Assembly: GCA_949752745.1 (NCBI GenBank)
Contig: OX457026.1
Coordinates: forward strand, 69,620,591 to 69,684,590
Length of the DNA: 64,000 nt
Direction: 5' to 3'
Source of the DNA: Protula sp. h YS-2021
Lineage: Eukaryota > Annelida > Polychaeta > Sabellida > Serpulidae
Position numbers and translations under genes: made by a program. Below the pieces are notes generated by a model. That model saw nothing but the letters and a program-made list of their open reading frames with translations, searched no databases and had not been told where the DNA came from. Below are positions 1-12,400 of this stretch, one piece after another. Numbering within the stretch: the first letter of the stretch is position 1; every line of letters begins with the position of its first letter.

Positions 1-1000
1 CAGCTACGTAAGCTGCACCATCAACTGGGCTGAGAGATGTTGGACTTCGTAGTTTACATGTCACAATTGTCGGCACTGCAAAGGGCCAATATATATGTTG
101 AGACTTAAGAATACTAGGATTTAATTATTTTATTTACCACATCGAGTGTTGGCCTCATTACTTCGTAATTGAAAGAATCTTGTTATTTGTAACATTTGAT
201 TTTTTACATTTTTTTTCAAAACCAAAAATTGTTTTGCGTGCATTCTGATTTTAATGATATTTATAAAGGATTTTAGTTTATTGATTGTTGTTTTTTTAGT
301 ATGTTTTCGTTTATACTTTATGATTTCATAGGAAGGTAGAAATTGTGCTTTTATATAAAGTGCAGTGACACTGTGACTAGCCGACATCTAGTAAATCACC
401 TATCAATAGGCTTGCATGGTCGCCAAAAAGTGGTTGTTATATTGTTAAACCCGGTTGATGGAAATTCGTAAAATTAATAAAGGAATCCAGTCAAATTCGG
501 AAGAAGAAGCGTTTTGAAAATTGGCTACTGAATATTTTTAAATATCCCCCCGCCCCATTTAGCCAATTTTTGAGGGATCGCCAGAAAGATAAAATTTCAA
601 AAGAGAACATGCACATTTTTGAAACATAGGCATCGGAGATGCAGAGCCCTCAGCCAATAGCAGTTACATCACTGTGAGCGAGTTACCTTTTTGAAATATT
701 GCCTCGACAAAAGCAAGATTTAGCTGTGACGAAATGGCTAGACGAATATGTGATAAAATAAACCTCAAATTGCACAACTACAGTTTCATCTGCTTTTTGT
801 CTTTGGAGCTTAGTGACACACCAATATTTAATTTCTTGCGCGCATGTATGTCGTTGACTTAAAGACGTTTATGCAACATTTCATAATCAGCTTTTTAACA
901 CGTCTCTATTAGACATGTTATAGTCACTTGCAAACAACAAATGACTAAGCTTCAATCGATCGTGCAATGCAGTACGTATGCTAAAGCGAAACTAAACAGT
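1..1000. other. no gene seen
   Basis: AT-rich. Short words at 548-590 and 626-650 recur at 2088-2125 and 54033 and are repeat debris. No coding exon is supported. Confidence 0.6.
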
Positions 1001-1003
1001 GAT

Positions 1004-1078
1004 CCAAGATTAGCTCAGTGGTACGACGCTCGCCAGACAAGTGAGAGGTCTTCGGTTCAAAACCAGGCTGCGGTCATA
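1004..1078 (+). other. tRNA-like (SINE head or tRNA pseudogene)
   Basis: TTAGCTCAGTGGTACGACGC fits box A and GGTTCAAAACC fits box B. The anticodon arm CTCGC/GTGAG pairs but U33 is lost (loop CAGACAA). It directly precedes a tandem-core element. Confidence 0.5.
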
Positions 1079-1084
1079 CGATAA

Positions 1085-1585
1085 AATGAGCCGAGGGTCA
1101 ATTTTTATTTTAGACTAACAGGATTGTAGCAAATTAAAATCCTGGTTGCACATCTGCACTTTGTATACATTCTTCCTGTTTGATTTGGTGAAGATCCGAT
1201 GAAAAATTTTTGAGATATCGCCCGGAAAAGAAAAAGTTGAAAGTGCCATTGTCACGTGACCAGGCGGTCACGAGACAAATCGAAGCCCCCGTTGCACATC
1301 TACACCCTATATACTTTCTTCCTGTAAGGTTTGGTGAAGATCCGATGAGTGGTTTTTGAGATATCGCCCGGACAAGAAAAGTTTGAAGTGCGACGGTGAC
1401 GTGACCGGAAGGTTACGTGACAAATCGACCCCCCGTTGCACATCTACACCTTGTGTACTTTCTTCCTGTAAGGTTTGGTGAAGATCCGATGAATAGAGTT
1501 TGAGATATCGTCCGGACAAAAAAAGTTTATGGACGGACGGACGGATAACAATAGCCTTAAGCCAATACTGGTTGAGGGCTAAAAA
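1085..1585 (+). mobile_element. tandem-core element, about 145-bp units, (GGAC)n
   Basis: About 2.6 units of roughly 145 bp start near 1145, 1291 and 1435 (each with TTTGGTGAAGATCCGATGA). A GGAC run follows at 1532-1547, then a hairpin-like tail (TAGCCTTAAGCC...GGTTGAGGGCTA). The plan is the same as the element at 54503 but the sequence is unrelated. Confidence 0.6.
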
Positions 1586-1617
1586 TTTAATGGCAACCAG
1601 ATTAAAGTCGTGATATA

Positions 1618-2068
1618 AGGGCTTTGCAGTGCTGCCTGCTGTAATTTACGTTAAAAACGTGTGAAAAGATGCTGAAAAGCGTATGCCAGAGGCCCAAAAA
1701 ACGTGTAAAAACGTATACTAATATATGATATTAAAACTTGAAATGCCGCTGTAATAAATATACAAGACATAGAAAAAGAATTAAATGCATATACAGTCAA
1801 TGTTGAAAGGTATAAAGTATTGTTATATTTTTAACGAGCGCTTAAAATGTTCTGTTTATAAGTAATGAAACACAGGTTTCGAAAACTTCCAGCAAAGCCG
1901 TCCTCTAAGAAACTGTTGCATATAAACAGCACAACTTTGTTCAGGAAATGTTCAAAAAGTCCCCAAAACTATAAAAATGTGCCAAAAAACATAAAAAACA
2001 TATTTTTATGCAGAAAAGCCAAAAAAGTATAATGCGTAAAAAACGCATGGTCTTGCAGCACTGGCTTT
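1618..2068. mobile_element. possible MITE with GCAGTGCTGC ends
   Basis: TTGCAGTGCTGC...TTTACG at the left and, inverted, CGTAAAAAACGCATGG...GCAGCACTGGC at the right enclose about 450 bp of A-rich sequence with several AAAAACGTGT words. Confidence 0.35.
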
Positions 2069-2206
2069 GAAAGTTGGCCAAAGAAAAATGCTCCACCCAA
2101 CCCCCATTTGGCCAATTTTGGTAGATCACCAGAAACAACTTTTCTAGAGATGGCAGGCTAGTCAGCATTTATGCAATATTTGAGGACATTCCGATCATAA
2201 TTTTGG

Positions 2207-2445
2207 AAGAAAACAAGTGTGCCCAAGGACAAAGTCCCAGCTAACGAAAATCGATAAGACCAATTCCAGCGTGCATGAGCAAGGGAATTTCTCTGAAAAA
2301 TTGGGCTTCAAAAGACAAGATGGGAGAGGGCTAGCCAGATAATTAATTTAGAAACGGACCCGAACATATACCGATAAAAACATACAAAGATTTGTTTCCG
2401 AGAAAAATGCGAAACTGAAACTCTCTGGAAGACTGGATAGTCAAC
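2207..2445 (+). repeat. end module, inverted relative to 13920-14155
   Basis: The module CCAAGGACAAAGTCCCAGCT...TTCCAGCGTGCATGAGC...ATTAATTTAG...ATACAAAGATTT is found at about 80 percent identity, inverted, at 13920-14155. In both places it adjoins the 54-bp minisatellite, so this is one repeat family present twice in opposite orientation. Confidence 0.85.
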
Positions 2446-2509
2446 CAGAGATAATTTCGAAATTGTATCCACACGCATGTACTGTTGGTCGGACATAAAT
2501 TATTTCAAT

Positions 2510-3500
2510 TATTTCAACAGTGCGCATGTTTGTTTAGCTTGCGTTGGTGCGTGGTTAACGTTTCGGACCACTGCTCAAGTTTATTTAGCTTGGATCGAAA
2601 TGCCGTTCGCATTGTGATCTTGTGCGCATATTTATTTATCTATTTGATTTTTGTAGAGTGAAAATATATATATTGAAGTTATGCGACGTTGCATTATTTT
2701 TCGATTCGGCCAAAAAATTCCGACTTGTTGAAAATAGGCAATGTTTTATTATTTGTGTTGCCTGCAGTACAACTTTGTGCACGCGATATCTCAGCCGCTA
2801 TTCAACCCTGGCTTTTGATTGTTGCTACAGTGAAAATATATACAGTGTATTTTGAAGTTGTGCGACTTCGCATTATTTTTCGATTAGACCAAAAAGTGAC
2901 GAAATGGCGACTTGTTGAAAATAGGCAATGTTTTAGTATTTGTGTTGCCTACAGTGCAACTTTGTGCACGCGGTATCTCAGCCGCTATTCAACCCTGGAT
3001 TTTGATTGTTGCTACAGTGAAAATATATATATTGAAGTTGTGCGACATCGCATTATTTTTCGATTCGACCATAGTTCGTGACGGGGGACATGCATCAGTT
3101 TCACTGATAATTTGTTTAACTTGCCTTTATGCGAGGTGGTTATTTTGGAACCATGCATATGTTTATTTAACTTGCGTAAATGCGCGGTTCGCATTTCGGA
3201 CCAGTGCGTATGTTTATTTAGCTTGTGTTGATGCGCGGTTTGCACTTCGGACCAGTATGCATGTTTATTGAACTTCCGTCGGTGCCCGGTTGTTATTTCG
3301 GACCAGTGCGCATATTTACTTGTGTTGATGCACGGTTCTTCTTTTGGACCAGCGCGCATGCCTATTCAACTTGCGTTGATGCGTGGTTCATTTCCGGACC
3401 AGTGCGCATGTTCATTGAACTTGCGACGATGCGCGGTTGTTATTTTGGACCAGTGCGCAAGTTCATTGAACTTGCGTCGATGCGCTGTAGGAGGAGATTC
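2510..3500 (+). repeat. 54-bp minisatellite and 172-187 bp inner repeats
   Basis: Diverged units of about 54-56 bp of the form GCGCATGTTTATTTAACTTG...GATGCGCGGTT...TTTCGGACCAG run from 3085 to 3500 and partly at 2510-2640. Between them (2650-3075) lie about 2.3 copies of a 172-187 bp unit with GTGCACGCGRTATCTCAGCC. Confidence 0.85.
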
Positions 3501-3589
3501 ATTTAATTTTTTTAAATTTCGAAACAAAATTCAGAACTTTTCTAATTCACTCAAAAGTGCATGACCCCCTAGAGACGGCTCATGCCAAA

Positions 3590-3860
3590 AATAAATGACA
3601 TCTGATAACAAGCATGTAAAAGGACATGACCCAGCCGAGTTATCACACAAGGAAAGAGAGAAAAACTCGGAAACGAATAATGTTAGGCCAAAAAATGAAG
3701 TATGTAAAATGCATTTAATTCGAATTTGGAAGCTACCCAAAAAGGGATGTTGGAGAGGTTGGTTTTTGACGATTTACGTATTTACCGATATTTACACAAT
3801 GTTACAAAATTTTTAAAATTCCACCATTTCGGCGTTTTTTTTTTTTTTTTTTTTTGTCAT
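3590..3860 (+). repeat. dispersed repeat with T-tract end, copy 1
   Basis: Blocks such as AAGAGAGAAAAACTCGG, AGGCCAAAAAATGAAG, GGGATGTTGGAGAGGTTGG and a T18-20 tract followed by GTCATTT recur at 63700-64000 in the same orientation. Confidence 0.85.
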
Positions 3861-4890
3861 TTATGAAAAAAAGCAAAGTCCAGGTGGAGAAGCACCCGAG
3901 AAACTTTCGATTAAAATTTTATAACTATTTGAAAAAGACTGAGAGAAATGAATGGTTTGACAATTCAATTATTTACTACCATTTATTCCAGTTTTTGCCA
4001 AATTTCAAATCCCGCCATTTCGGCAGTTTTTTGCGAACCGCGAAAAAAATAATAGCCTGGTAGGTGAACCCTTAGTACTAAATAAACGATTAACGGACGC
4101 TGTCTGTAGACCGATAGGCTGTCCTGCTCTTCATTGGCTGTCCTGTTATATTTATAAAACGCGATCTCACTGTTAAACATCTTGCTGAGTTTAAAATATT
4201 GTCCGTCTCAACGCTGGCACTCCGAACATATGTAAACAACTGTAAAGTCACTACAAAATGGATGTATAGCGTAAACGAATAATCGAATAAACGATAAATA
4301 ATTTACCTTGAACTGGGATTCCTGGCCATATGGTATGATGCATTTAATTTTTCTTGTGGATGGACACTGATTTTTTCCACAGTATTTATGAGCCTGTATC
4401 CCTACTGTTGTTGAAGACACACAGGTGAATACGGAATCGAGAATAAGCTCTTGTATAACTGTTTCAAGAAAAAAAAGACAGTTCTGCTCAGGGGCTATAG
4501 CCCCGGTTGGGGGCTAATAAAGAGTTCAGGGAAAGGGTTCTGTTTGATTGATCAGTTGAAACGTTTTGCTTATCGGCAAAAAAAAAAAAAAAAAAAAATC
4601 CTTATATTTCTCAATTGTGACCCCATTTTCGAGTGCTTGTGTCCGGCCTTTCTAGCTGTGCACTAGTTTCGCCGACTGTCAGATGTGCGAAAGTTGCCAA
4701 ACGGCAACATGGCTGACAGAAAGTAGCTTTTAAAATGCTGTGGTTTTTGTCATGTTCTTGGACGTTCTTATTATATACTGGTGGTATGGAATTGCTCAAT
4801 TCATCATTGGATGGTAAAAATCGTGTTGACTGTGTAGTGAATTCCCTGTTACGGAGGCGTGTGTATCTGACCATTGGAAAACATGTCAAC
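3861..4890. other. no gene seen
   Basis: The start is the tail of the 3590 repeat (a second CCATTTCGGC block near 4012). An A18-20 tract lies near 4578. Nothing else is recognised. Confidence 0.55.
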
Positions 4891-4895
4891 ACTTG

Positions 4896-4991
4896 GACCG
4901 ATTTCACAACTTACTGAAAAAAACCCTGTCTAAACTGGGTTTGAAACCTGGTTTCAGACCATTTCTAGACTGAAGTTGTGAAATCGGCCCC
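4896..4991. mobile_element. MITE, short copy
   Basis: The terminal inverted repeats are CCGATTTCACAACTT and AAGTTGTGAAATCGG. The inside reads CTGGGTTTGAAACCTGGTTT, itself inverted-repeat rich. It is the same family as 57653-57875. Confidence 0.75.
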
Positions 4992-5274
4992 TTGTGTTTC
5001 TTGACGGCCTTTCAATGCCTTCTGATATCCTGGCATAAATGTATAGGCCCTACATAAAATATTTGCAAGTCTAAGGCGGGAAAATGGTAATACTTGACCT
5101 TTGTTTCATCTAGCTCCTGGTTGAATTGTCTCTTTTTGAAATGTTTACTTTTATTTTTTTTTCTTATGTACTTTTATTTTTGCTTGAAAAGACAAATTAA
5201 ATAACTTAGTCTATAAATGTGTTATCCACTCTTTCATAACAATTTCAAATGAAACTCAAAACTATTGCGCATCT

Positions 5275-5280
5275 TTTATT
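5275..5280 (-). terminator. possible POC5 polyadenylation signal
   Basis: AATAAA on the minus strand about 540 bases after the POC5 stop codon is the first perfect hexamer I see downstream. Its use is unproven. Confidence 0.35.
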
Positions 5281-5819
5281 GACTTACGGTCGATACTATA
5301 AAATCCGGTCTTTTCATGCGAATACCCATGTGGACGGAAAAGCTATATTGTATGTACAGTAGACATAAAATACGTAGACACCAAATAAAATACACATCAA
5401 GTTACGAACACAACTAAACTTGCTATGGCTTAGCTGTTTGTGTAATGTAAGACCAAGCTTCTGCACTGAAAACTCCAAAAACAGGACAGGAATTTAGCAA
5501 AATAGCTGCTTTTAACTGTACTAGCATAACTCCTCTCCTGTTGTCCATTTGAAATATGAAGGCACGTGTGCAGTTGCAGGACTAGGCTTTCCCCTTGAAC
5601 GACATTGCAAAAGCGCTCACGGCTTATTGGTGAAAGTATTCTCAAAACCAACTGGCTTCGTGTAGCAAGAAACGAAACTAATCACCATTTTGCACACACA
5701 TTAAATGAGCTTCTTTAGTCAACGCCAGTGCTTCCACTATACCGAGAACGCTAGACTGATTCTCGCCGCTCGTAGCAAAACAAGGTCACGGAGAACAGAA
5801 CGCGTGACGTCAGCAGTAT

Positions 5820-5951
5820 CTACTCGACCACTTTGATAGTCTGTAGATGCGGCGCTGTGACGTTGACGCTACTGGTGGTGGGCTTCCGCACCCCTGGAAC
5901 CTGATTGCCTCTCGACGGGAACTGACTCGCTGTGGCTTGGCCAATCGTTTG
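5820..5951 (-). CDS. POC5: POC5 exon 12 (stop codon)
   Basis: The acceptor is TTTTTACAG. The exon has 43 codons plus TAG and is phase 0. It encodes QTIGQATASQFPSRGNQVPG and ends PHLQTIKVVE. Both the QTI-QATA start and the IKVV-acidic end match the C terminus of POC5, so the terminal exon is identified with confidence although it lies 8.4 kb from exon 11. Confidence 0.92.
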   Translation of the reverse strand, partial: QTIGQATASQFPSRGNQVPGVRKPTTSSVNVTAPHLQTIKVVE

Positions 5952-6440
5952 CTGTAAAAACATGTCATTTTTGTAATGATATTTTCTTTATGGATGCCGT
6001 TCGCGTTTCCCGATATTTAGGTTTTTTTTCCTATGTTATTAGAAAGAAACCCATATGCCACACCAACATCACCAGAATAAACGTTTGGTTCAAAATTCTT
6101 AAAAACAGGTCAATCAAAACAAATCCATCGATGAAAAAGTCGGAAGAACATCTGGACAAACAACACAGAACAATTTCAAAAATCTTTTCATGAAAAGAGG
6201 TGAAGTGAATTTATATATGAAACAGTGCACACTAAGATCGAAGTACTAAGTGGAGTCGACGCTGCTTGACATGCCAGGGGCAAACGTTCTAAGCCATTAC
6301 TTAAGGCTTCAGGCAGTAACTAAGGGCGATGCAGCGCTCTTGCATGGAAAAAGCTTGTTGGTGGCACGCACAACACCTTTTTAGCCCAGCTTACGTTACA
6401 CGTAAGCTGGGGTATTCCTATCGGTTTGCGGGCGGTGTCC

Positions 6441-6487
<47 letters not shown>

Positions 6488-9400
6488 GTTTATTTAGTAA
6501 ACTTTGGTTCAAAATGCATCTCCTCCTACAATTTTGATCCGATGTCATTTATTTTTGGTGTGAGGTATCCCTAAGGGGTCGTGCATACGGCTTGTGCTTT
6601 TCTAGTCGATCGGGTGATTTTTGAATTTTTGGCGAATTTTTAAAGAAAAAATTTTAAAATGTATCTCCTCCTACATTTTTGACCCGATGTCATTTATTTT
6701 TGGTATGAGGCACCCCTAAAGGGTCGTGCATACGGCTTGTGCTTTTTTAGTCGATCGCGCAATTTTTGTATTTTTGGGGAATTTTTAAAGCAAAATTTTC
6801 GAAAATAATTCAAAATGCATCTACTCCTACAATTTTGATTCGATGTCATTTATTTTTGGTGTGAGGCATCCCTAAGGAGTCGTGCATACGGCTTGTGCTT
6901 TTTTAGTCGATCGGGTGATTTTTGAATTTTAGGGGAATTTTTAAAGAAAAAAATTTAAAATGTGTCTCCTCCTACATTTTTGACCCGATGTGATTTATTT
7001 TTGGTATGAGGCATCCCTAAAGTGTCGTGCATACGGCTTGTGCTTTTCTAGTCGATCGGGTGATTTTTTAATTTTTGGGGAATTTTTGAAGAAAAAAATT
7101 TAAAATGTATCTCGTCCTACATTTTTTATCCGATGTCTTTTTTTTTAGCCCAGTTTGCTTTTTAGCCAACAGGGCTATACAGATGGGGGCAAGTATCGTC
7201 CGTCTGTCCGTCCGTCCGTCCGTCTGTCCGTCCCGCGACCGTTAAAAGTGGAATAACTTTTTTATTTTTTATCCGATTCTTACCAAATTTTAAACACGAG
7301 TTCCTAACCCTTTACTGCATTAGGAAATATTTTTATTTTTGCGGTTTAAACCATTTTTGGTGATTTTATTGCCAATTTGGGCAAAATACGAAAAAACCTA
7401 TCTAGTCCCTCATTTTTCATCGGAAGATTCCGAAATTTTTTATGAAGAAACTAGGACTAAGGGGTAAAAAAAGTACTTTTTTCGATTTTTGAATTTCGCC
7501 TTATTTTTGAAACTACTGAGCTTCAAAGTTTGCAACTTCTAAAAATTGACAAATTTCAAATTTTTTTTTTCTGAACAAAGTAGTTAAAGTGGAATATCGT
7601 TTTTATTTTTTATCCGATTCGTACCAAATTTTTTACACGAGTTTTTAGCCTTCTACTGCATTAGGAGTTTTTTTATTTTTTGGTTTAAACCATTTTTGGC
7701 GATTTTATTGCCAATTTGGGCAAAATACGAAAAAACCTATCAAGTCCCTCATTTTTCATCGGAAGATTCCGAAATTTTTCATGAAGAAACTAGAACTAAG
7801 GGGTGAAAAAAGTTCTTTTTTCGATTTTTGAATTTCGCCTTATTTTTGAATCTACTGAGCTTCAAAGTTTGCAACTTCTAAAAATTGGCAAATTTCCATT
7901 TTTTTTTCTTAACAAAGTAGTTAAAGTGGAATATCTTTTTTATTTTTCATCCGATTCGTACCAAATTTTAAACGCGAGTTTTTAACCTTCTACTGCATTA
8001 GGAATTTTTTTTTATTTTTTGGTTTAAACCATTTTTGGCGATTTTATTGCCGATTTGGGCAAAATACGAAAAAATCTATCTAGTCCCTCATTTTTCATCG
8101 GAAGATTCCGAAATTTGTTATGAAGAAACTAGAACTAAGGGGTGAAAAAAGTACATTTTTCGATTTTTGAATTTCGCCTTATTTTTGAATCCACTGAGCT
8201 TCGAAGTTTGCAGCTTTTAAAAAATTGGAAATTTCCATTTTTCTTCTTAAAAAAGCAAAGTTTCAATTTGCAGAGGGGCACAATATGTTACATGCAAGTA
8301 CTTTTGGTTGGACTTTTCAGTAATTTTGTTGTCAGTAGGTCATTTCTATGATATTTTCAAGTGGGCGATAATAGGGAACATTGGGCGATAAAGCAAGAAA
8401 GTTGTAATTTTCGCTTTAAAAGTGCAGGGATCAATTCTATGTCCCGAAATTATGATAAATATGATATTTTTCGGATGGGCGATAATAGGGAATATTGGGC
8501 GATACTGCAAGAAAGTTGTAATTTTCGCTTTTAATGTGCAGGAAACAATTCTAGGACCCGAAAATATGATAAATATAATATTTTTCGGGTGGGCGATAAT
8601 AGGGAACATTTTGCGATAATGCAAGAAAGTTGTAATTTTCGCTTTAAAAGAGCAGGAATCAATTCTATGACCCGAAAATATGATAAATGTGATATTTTTC
8701 GTGTGGGCGATAATAGGGAGCATTGGGCGATAATGCAAGAAAGTTGTAATTTTCGCTTTAAAAGTGCAGGGATCAATTCTATGACCCGAAAATATGATAA
8801 ATGTGATATTTTTCGGGTAGGCGATAATAGGCAATATTGGGCGATAATGTAAAAAAAATTGTAATTTTCGCTTTAAAAGTGCAGGAATCAATTCTATGAC
8901 CCGAAAATATGATAAAATGTGATATTTTTCGTGTTGGCGATAATAGGGAACATTGGGCGATAATGCAAGAAAGTTGTAATTTTCGCTTTAAAAGTGCAGG
9001 AATCAATTCTGTGACCCGAAAATATGATCAGTGTGATATTTTATGGGTGGGCGATAACAGGGAATATTGGGCGATAAAGCAAGAAAGTTGTAATTTTCGC
9101 TTTAAAAGTGCAGGAAACAATTCTAGGACCCGAAAATATGATAAATATAATATTTTTCGTGTGGCCGATAATAGGCAATATTGGGCGATAATGTAAGAAA
9201 GTTGTAATTTTCGCTTTAAAAGAGCAGGAATCAATTCTATGACCCGAAAATATGATAAATGTGATATTTTTCGTGTGGGCGATAATAGGGAACATTGGGC
9301 GATAATGCAAGAAAGTTGTAATTTTCGCTTTAAAAGTGCAGGGATCAATTCTATGACCCGAAAATATGATAAATGTGATATTTTTCGGGTAGGCGATAAT

Positions 9401-12400
9401 AGGCAATATTGGGCGATAATGTAAAAAAAATTGTAATTTTCGCTTTAAAAGTGCAGGAATCAATTCTATGACCCGAAAATATGATAAAATGTGATATTTT
9501 TCGTGTTGGCGATAATAGGGAACATTGGGCGATAATGCAAGAAAGTTGTAATTTTCGCTTTAAAAGTGCAGGAATCAATTCTGTGACCCGAAAATATGAT
9601 CAGTGTGATATTTTATGGGTGGGCGATAACAGGGAAATATTGGGCGATAAAGCAAGAAAGTTGTAATTTTCGCTTTAAAAGTGCAGGAAACAATTCTAGG
9701 ACCCGAAAATATGATAAATATAATATTTTTCGTGTGGCCGATAATAGGCAATATTGGGCGATAATGTAAGAAAGTTGTAATTTTCGCTTTAAAAGAGCAG
9801 GAATCAATTCTATGACCCGAAAATATGATAAATGTGATATTTTTCGTGTGGGCGATAATAGGGAACATTGGGCGATAATGCAAGAAAGTTGTAATTTTCG
9901 CTTTAAAAGTGCAGGAATCAATTCTGTGACCCGAAAATATGATCAATGTGATATTTTACGGGTGGGCGATAACAGGGAATATTGGGCGATAAAGCAAGAA
10001 AGTTGTAATTTTCGCTTTAAAAGTGCAGGAAACAATTCTAGGACCCGAAAATATGATAAATGTGATATTTTTCGGGTAGGCGATAATAGGCAATATTGGG
10101 CGATAATGTAAAAAAAATTGTAATTTTCGCTTTAAAAGTGCAGGAATCAATTCTATGACCCGAAAATATGATAAATGTGATATTTTTCGTGTTGGCGATA
10201 ATAGGGAACATTGGGCGATAATGCAAGAAAGTTGTAATTTTCGCTTTAAAAGTGCAGGAATCAATTCTGTGACCCGAAAATATGATCAGTGTGATATTTT
10301 ATGGGTGGGCGATAACAGGGAATATTGGGCGATAAAGCAAGAAAGTTGTAATTTTCGCTTTAAAAGTGCAGGAAACAATTCTAGGACCCGAAAATATGAT
10401 AAATATAATATTTTTCGTGTGGGCGATAATAGGCAATATTGGGCGATAATGTAAGAAAGTTGTAATTTTCGCTTTAAAAGAGCAGGAATCAATTCTATGA
10501 CCCGAAAATATGATAAATGTGATATTTTTCGTGTGGGCGATAATAGGGAACATTGGGCGATAATGCAAGAAAGTTGTAATTTTCGCTTTAAAAGTGCAGG
10601 AATCAATTCTGTGACCCGAAAATATGATCAATGTGATATTTTACGGGTGGGCGATAACAGGGAATATTGGGCGATAAAGCAAGAAAGTTGTAATTTTCGC
10701 TTTAAAAGTGCAGGAAACAATTCTAGGACCCGAAAATATGATAAATGTGATATTTTTCGGGTAGGCGATAATAGGCAATATTGGGCGATAATGTAAAAAA
10801 AATTGTAATTTTCGCTTTAAAAGTGCAGGAATCAATTCTATGACCCGAAAATATGATAAATGTGATATTTTTCGTGTTGGCGATAATAGGGAACATTGGG
10901 CGATAATGCAAGAAAGTTGTAATTTTCGCTTTAAAAGTGCAGGAATCAATTCTGTGACCCGAAAATATGATCAGTGTGATATTTTATGGGTGGGCGATAA
11001 CAGGGAATATTGGGCGATAAAGCAAGAAAGTTGTAATTTTCGCTTTAAAAGTGCAGGAAACAATTCTAGGACCCGAAAATATGATAAATATAATATTTTT
11101 CGTGTGGGCGATAATAGGGAACATTGGGCGATAATGTAAGAAAGTTGTAATTTTCGCTTTAAAAGAGCAGGAATAAATTCTATGACCCGAAAATATGATA
11201 AATGTGATATTTTTCGTGTGGGCGATAATAGGGAACATTGGGCGATAATGCAAGAAAGTTGTAATTTTCGCTTTAAAAGTGCAGGAATCAATTCTGTGAC
11301 CCGAAAATATGATCAATGTGATATTTTACAGGTGGGCGATAACAGGGAATATTGGGCGATAAAGCAAGAAAGTTGTAATTTTCGCTTTAAAAGTGCAGGA
11401 AACAATTCTAGGACCCGAAAATATGATAAATATAATATTTTTCGTGTGGGCGATAATAGGGAATATTGGGCGATAATGTAAGAAAGTTGTAATTTTCGCT
11501 TTAAAAGAGCAGGAATCAATTCTATAACCCGAAAATATGATAAATATGATATTTTTCGGATGGGCGATAATAGGGAACATTGGGCGATAATGCAAGAAAG
11601 TTGTAATTTTCGTTTTAAAAGTGCAGGGATCAATTATATGTCCCGAAAATATGAAAAATATGATATTTTTTGGATGGGCGATAATAGGGAACATTGGGCG
11701 ATAATGCAAGAAAGTTGTAATTTTCGCTTTAAAAGTGCAGGAATCAATTCTATGACCCGAAAATATGATAAATGTGATATTTTTCGTGTGGGCGATAATA
11801 GGGAACATTGGGCGATAATGCAAGAAAGTTGTAATTTTCACTTTTAAAGTGCAGGAATCAATTCTGTGACCCGAAAATATGATCAATGTGATATTTTACG
11901 GGTGGGCGATAACAGGGAATATTGGGCGATAAAGCAAGAAAGTTGTAATTTTCGCTTTAAAAGTGCAGGAAACAATTCGAGGACCCGAAAATATCATAAA
12001 TATAATATTTTTCGTGTGGGCGATAATAGGTAACATTGGGCGATAATGTAAGAAAGTTGTAATTTTCGCTTTAAAAGAGCAGGAATCAATTCTATAACCC
12101 GAAAATATGATAAATGTGATATTTTTCGGATGGGCGATAATAGGGAATATTGGGCGATAATGCAAGAAAGTTGTAATTTTCGCTTTAAAAGTGCAGGAAT
12201 CAATTCTATGACCCGAAAATATGATAAATGTGATATTTTTCGGGTGGGCGATAATAGGGAATATTGGGCGATAGTGTAAGAAAATTGTAATTTTCGCTTT
12301 AAAAGTGCAGGAATCAATTCTGTGACCCGAAAATATGATAAATATGATATTTTTCGGATGGTCGATAATAGGGAACATTGGGCGATAATGCAAGAAAGTT

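Noticed and set aside
1307..1519. Small frame with repeated SGRYLK/HQTLQEES peptides
   Set aside because: Produced by the 145-bp tandem core of a mobile element.
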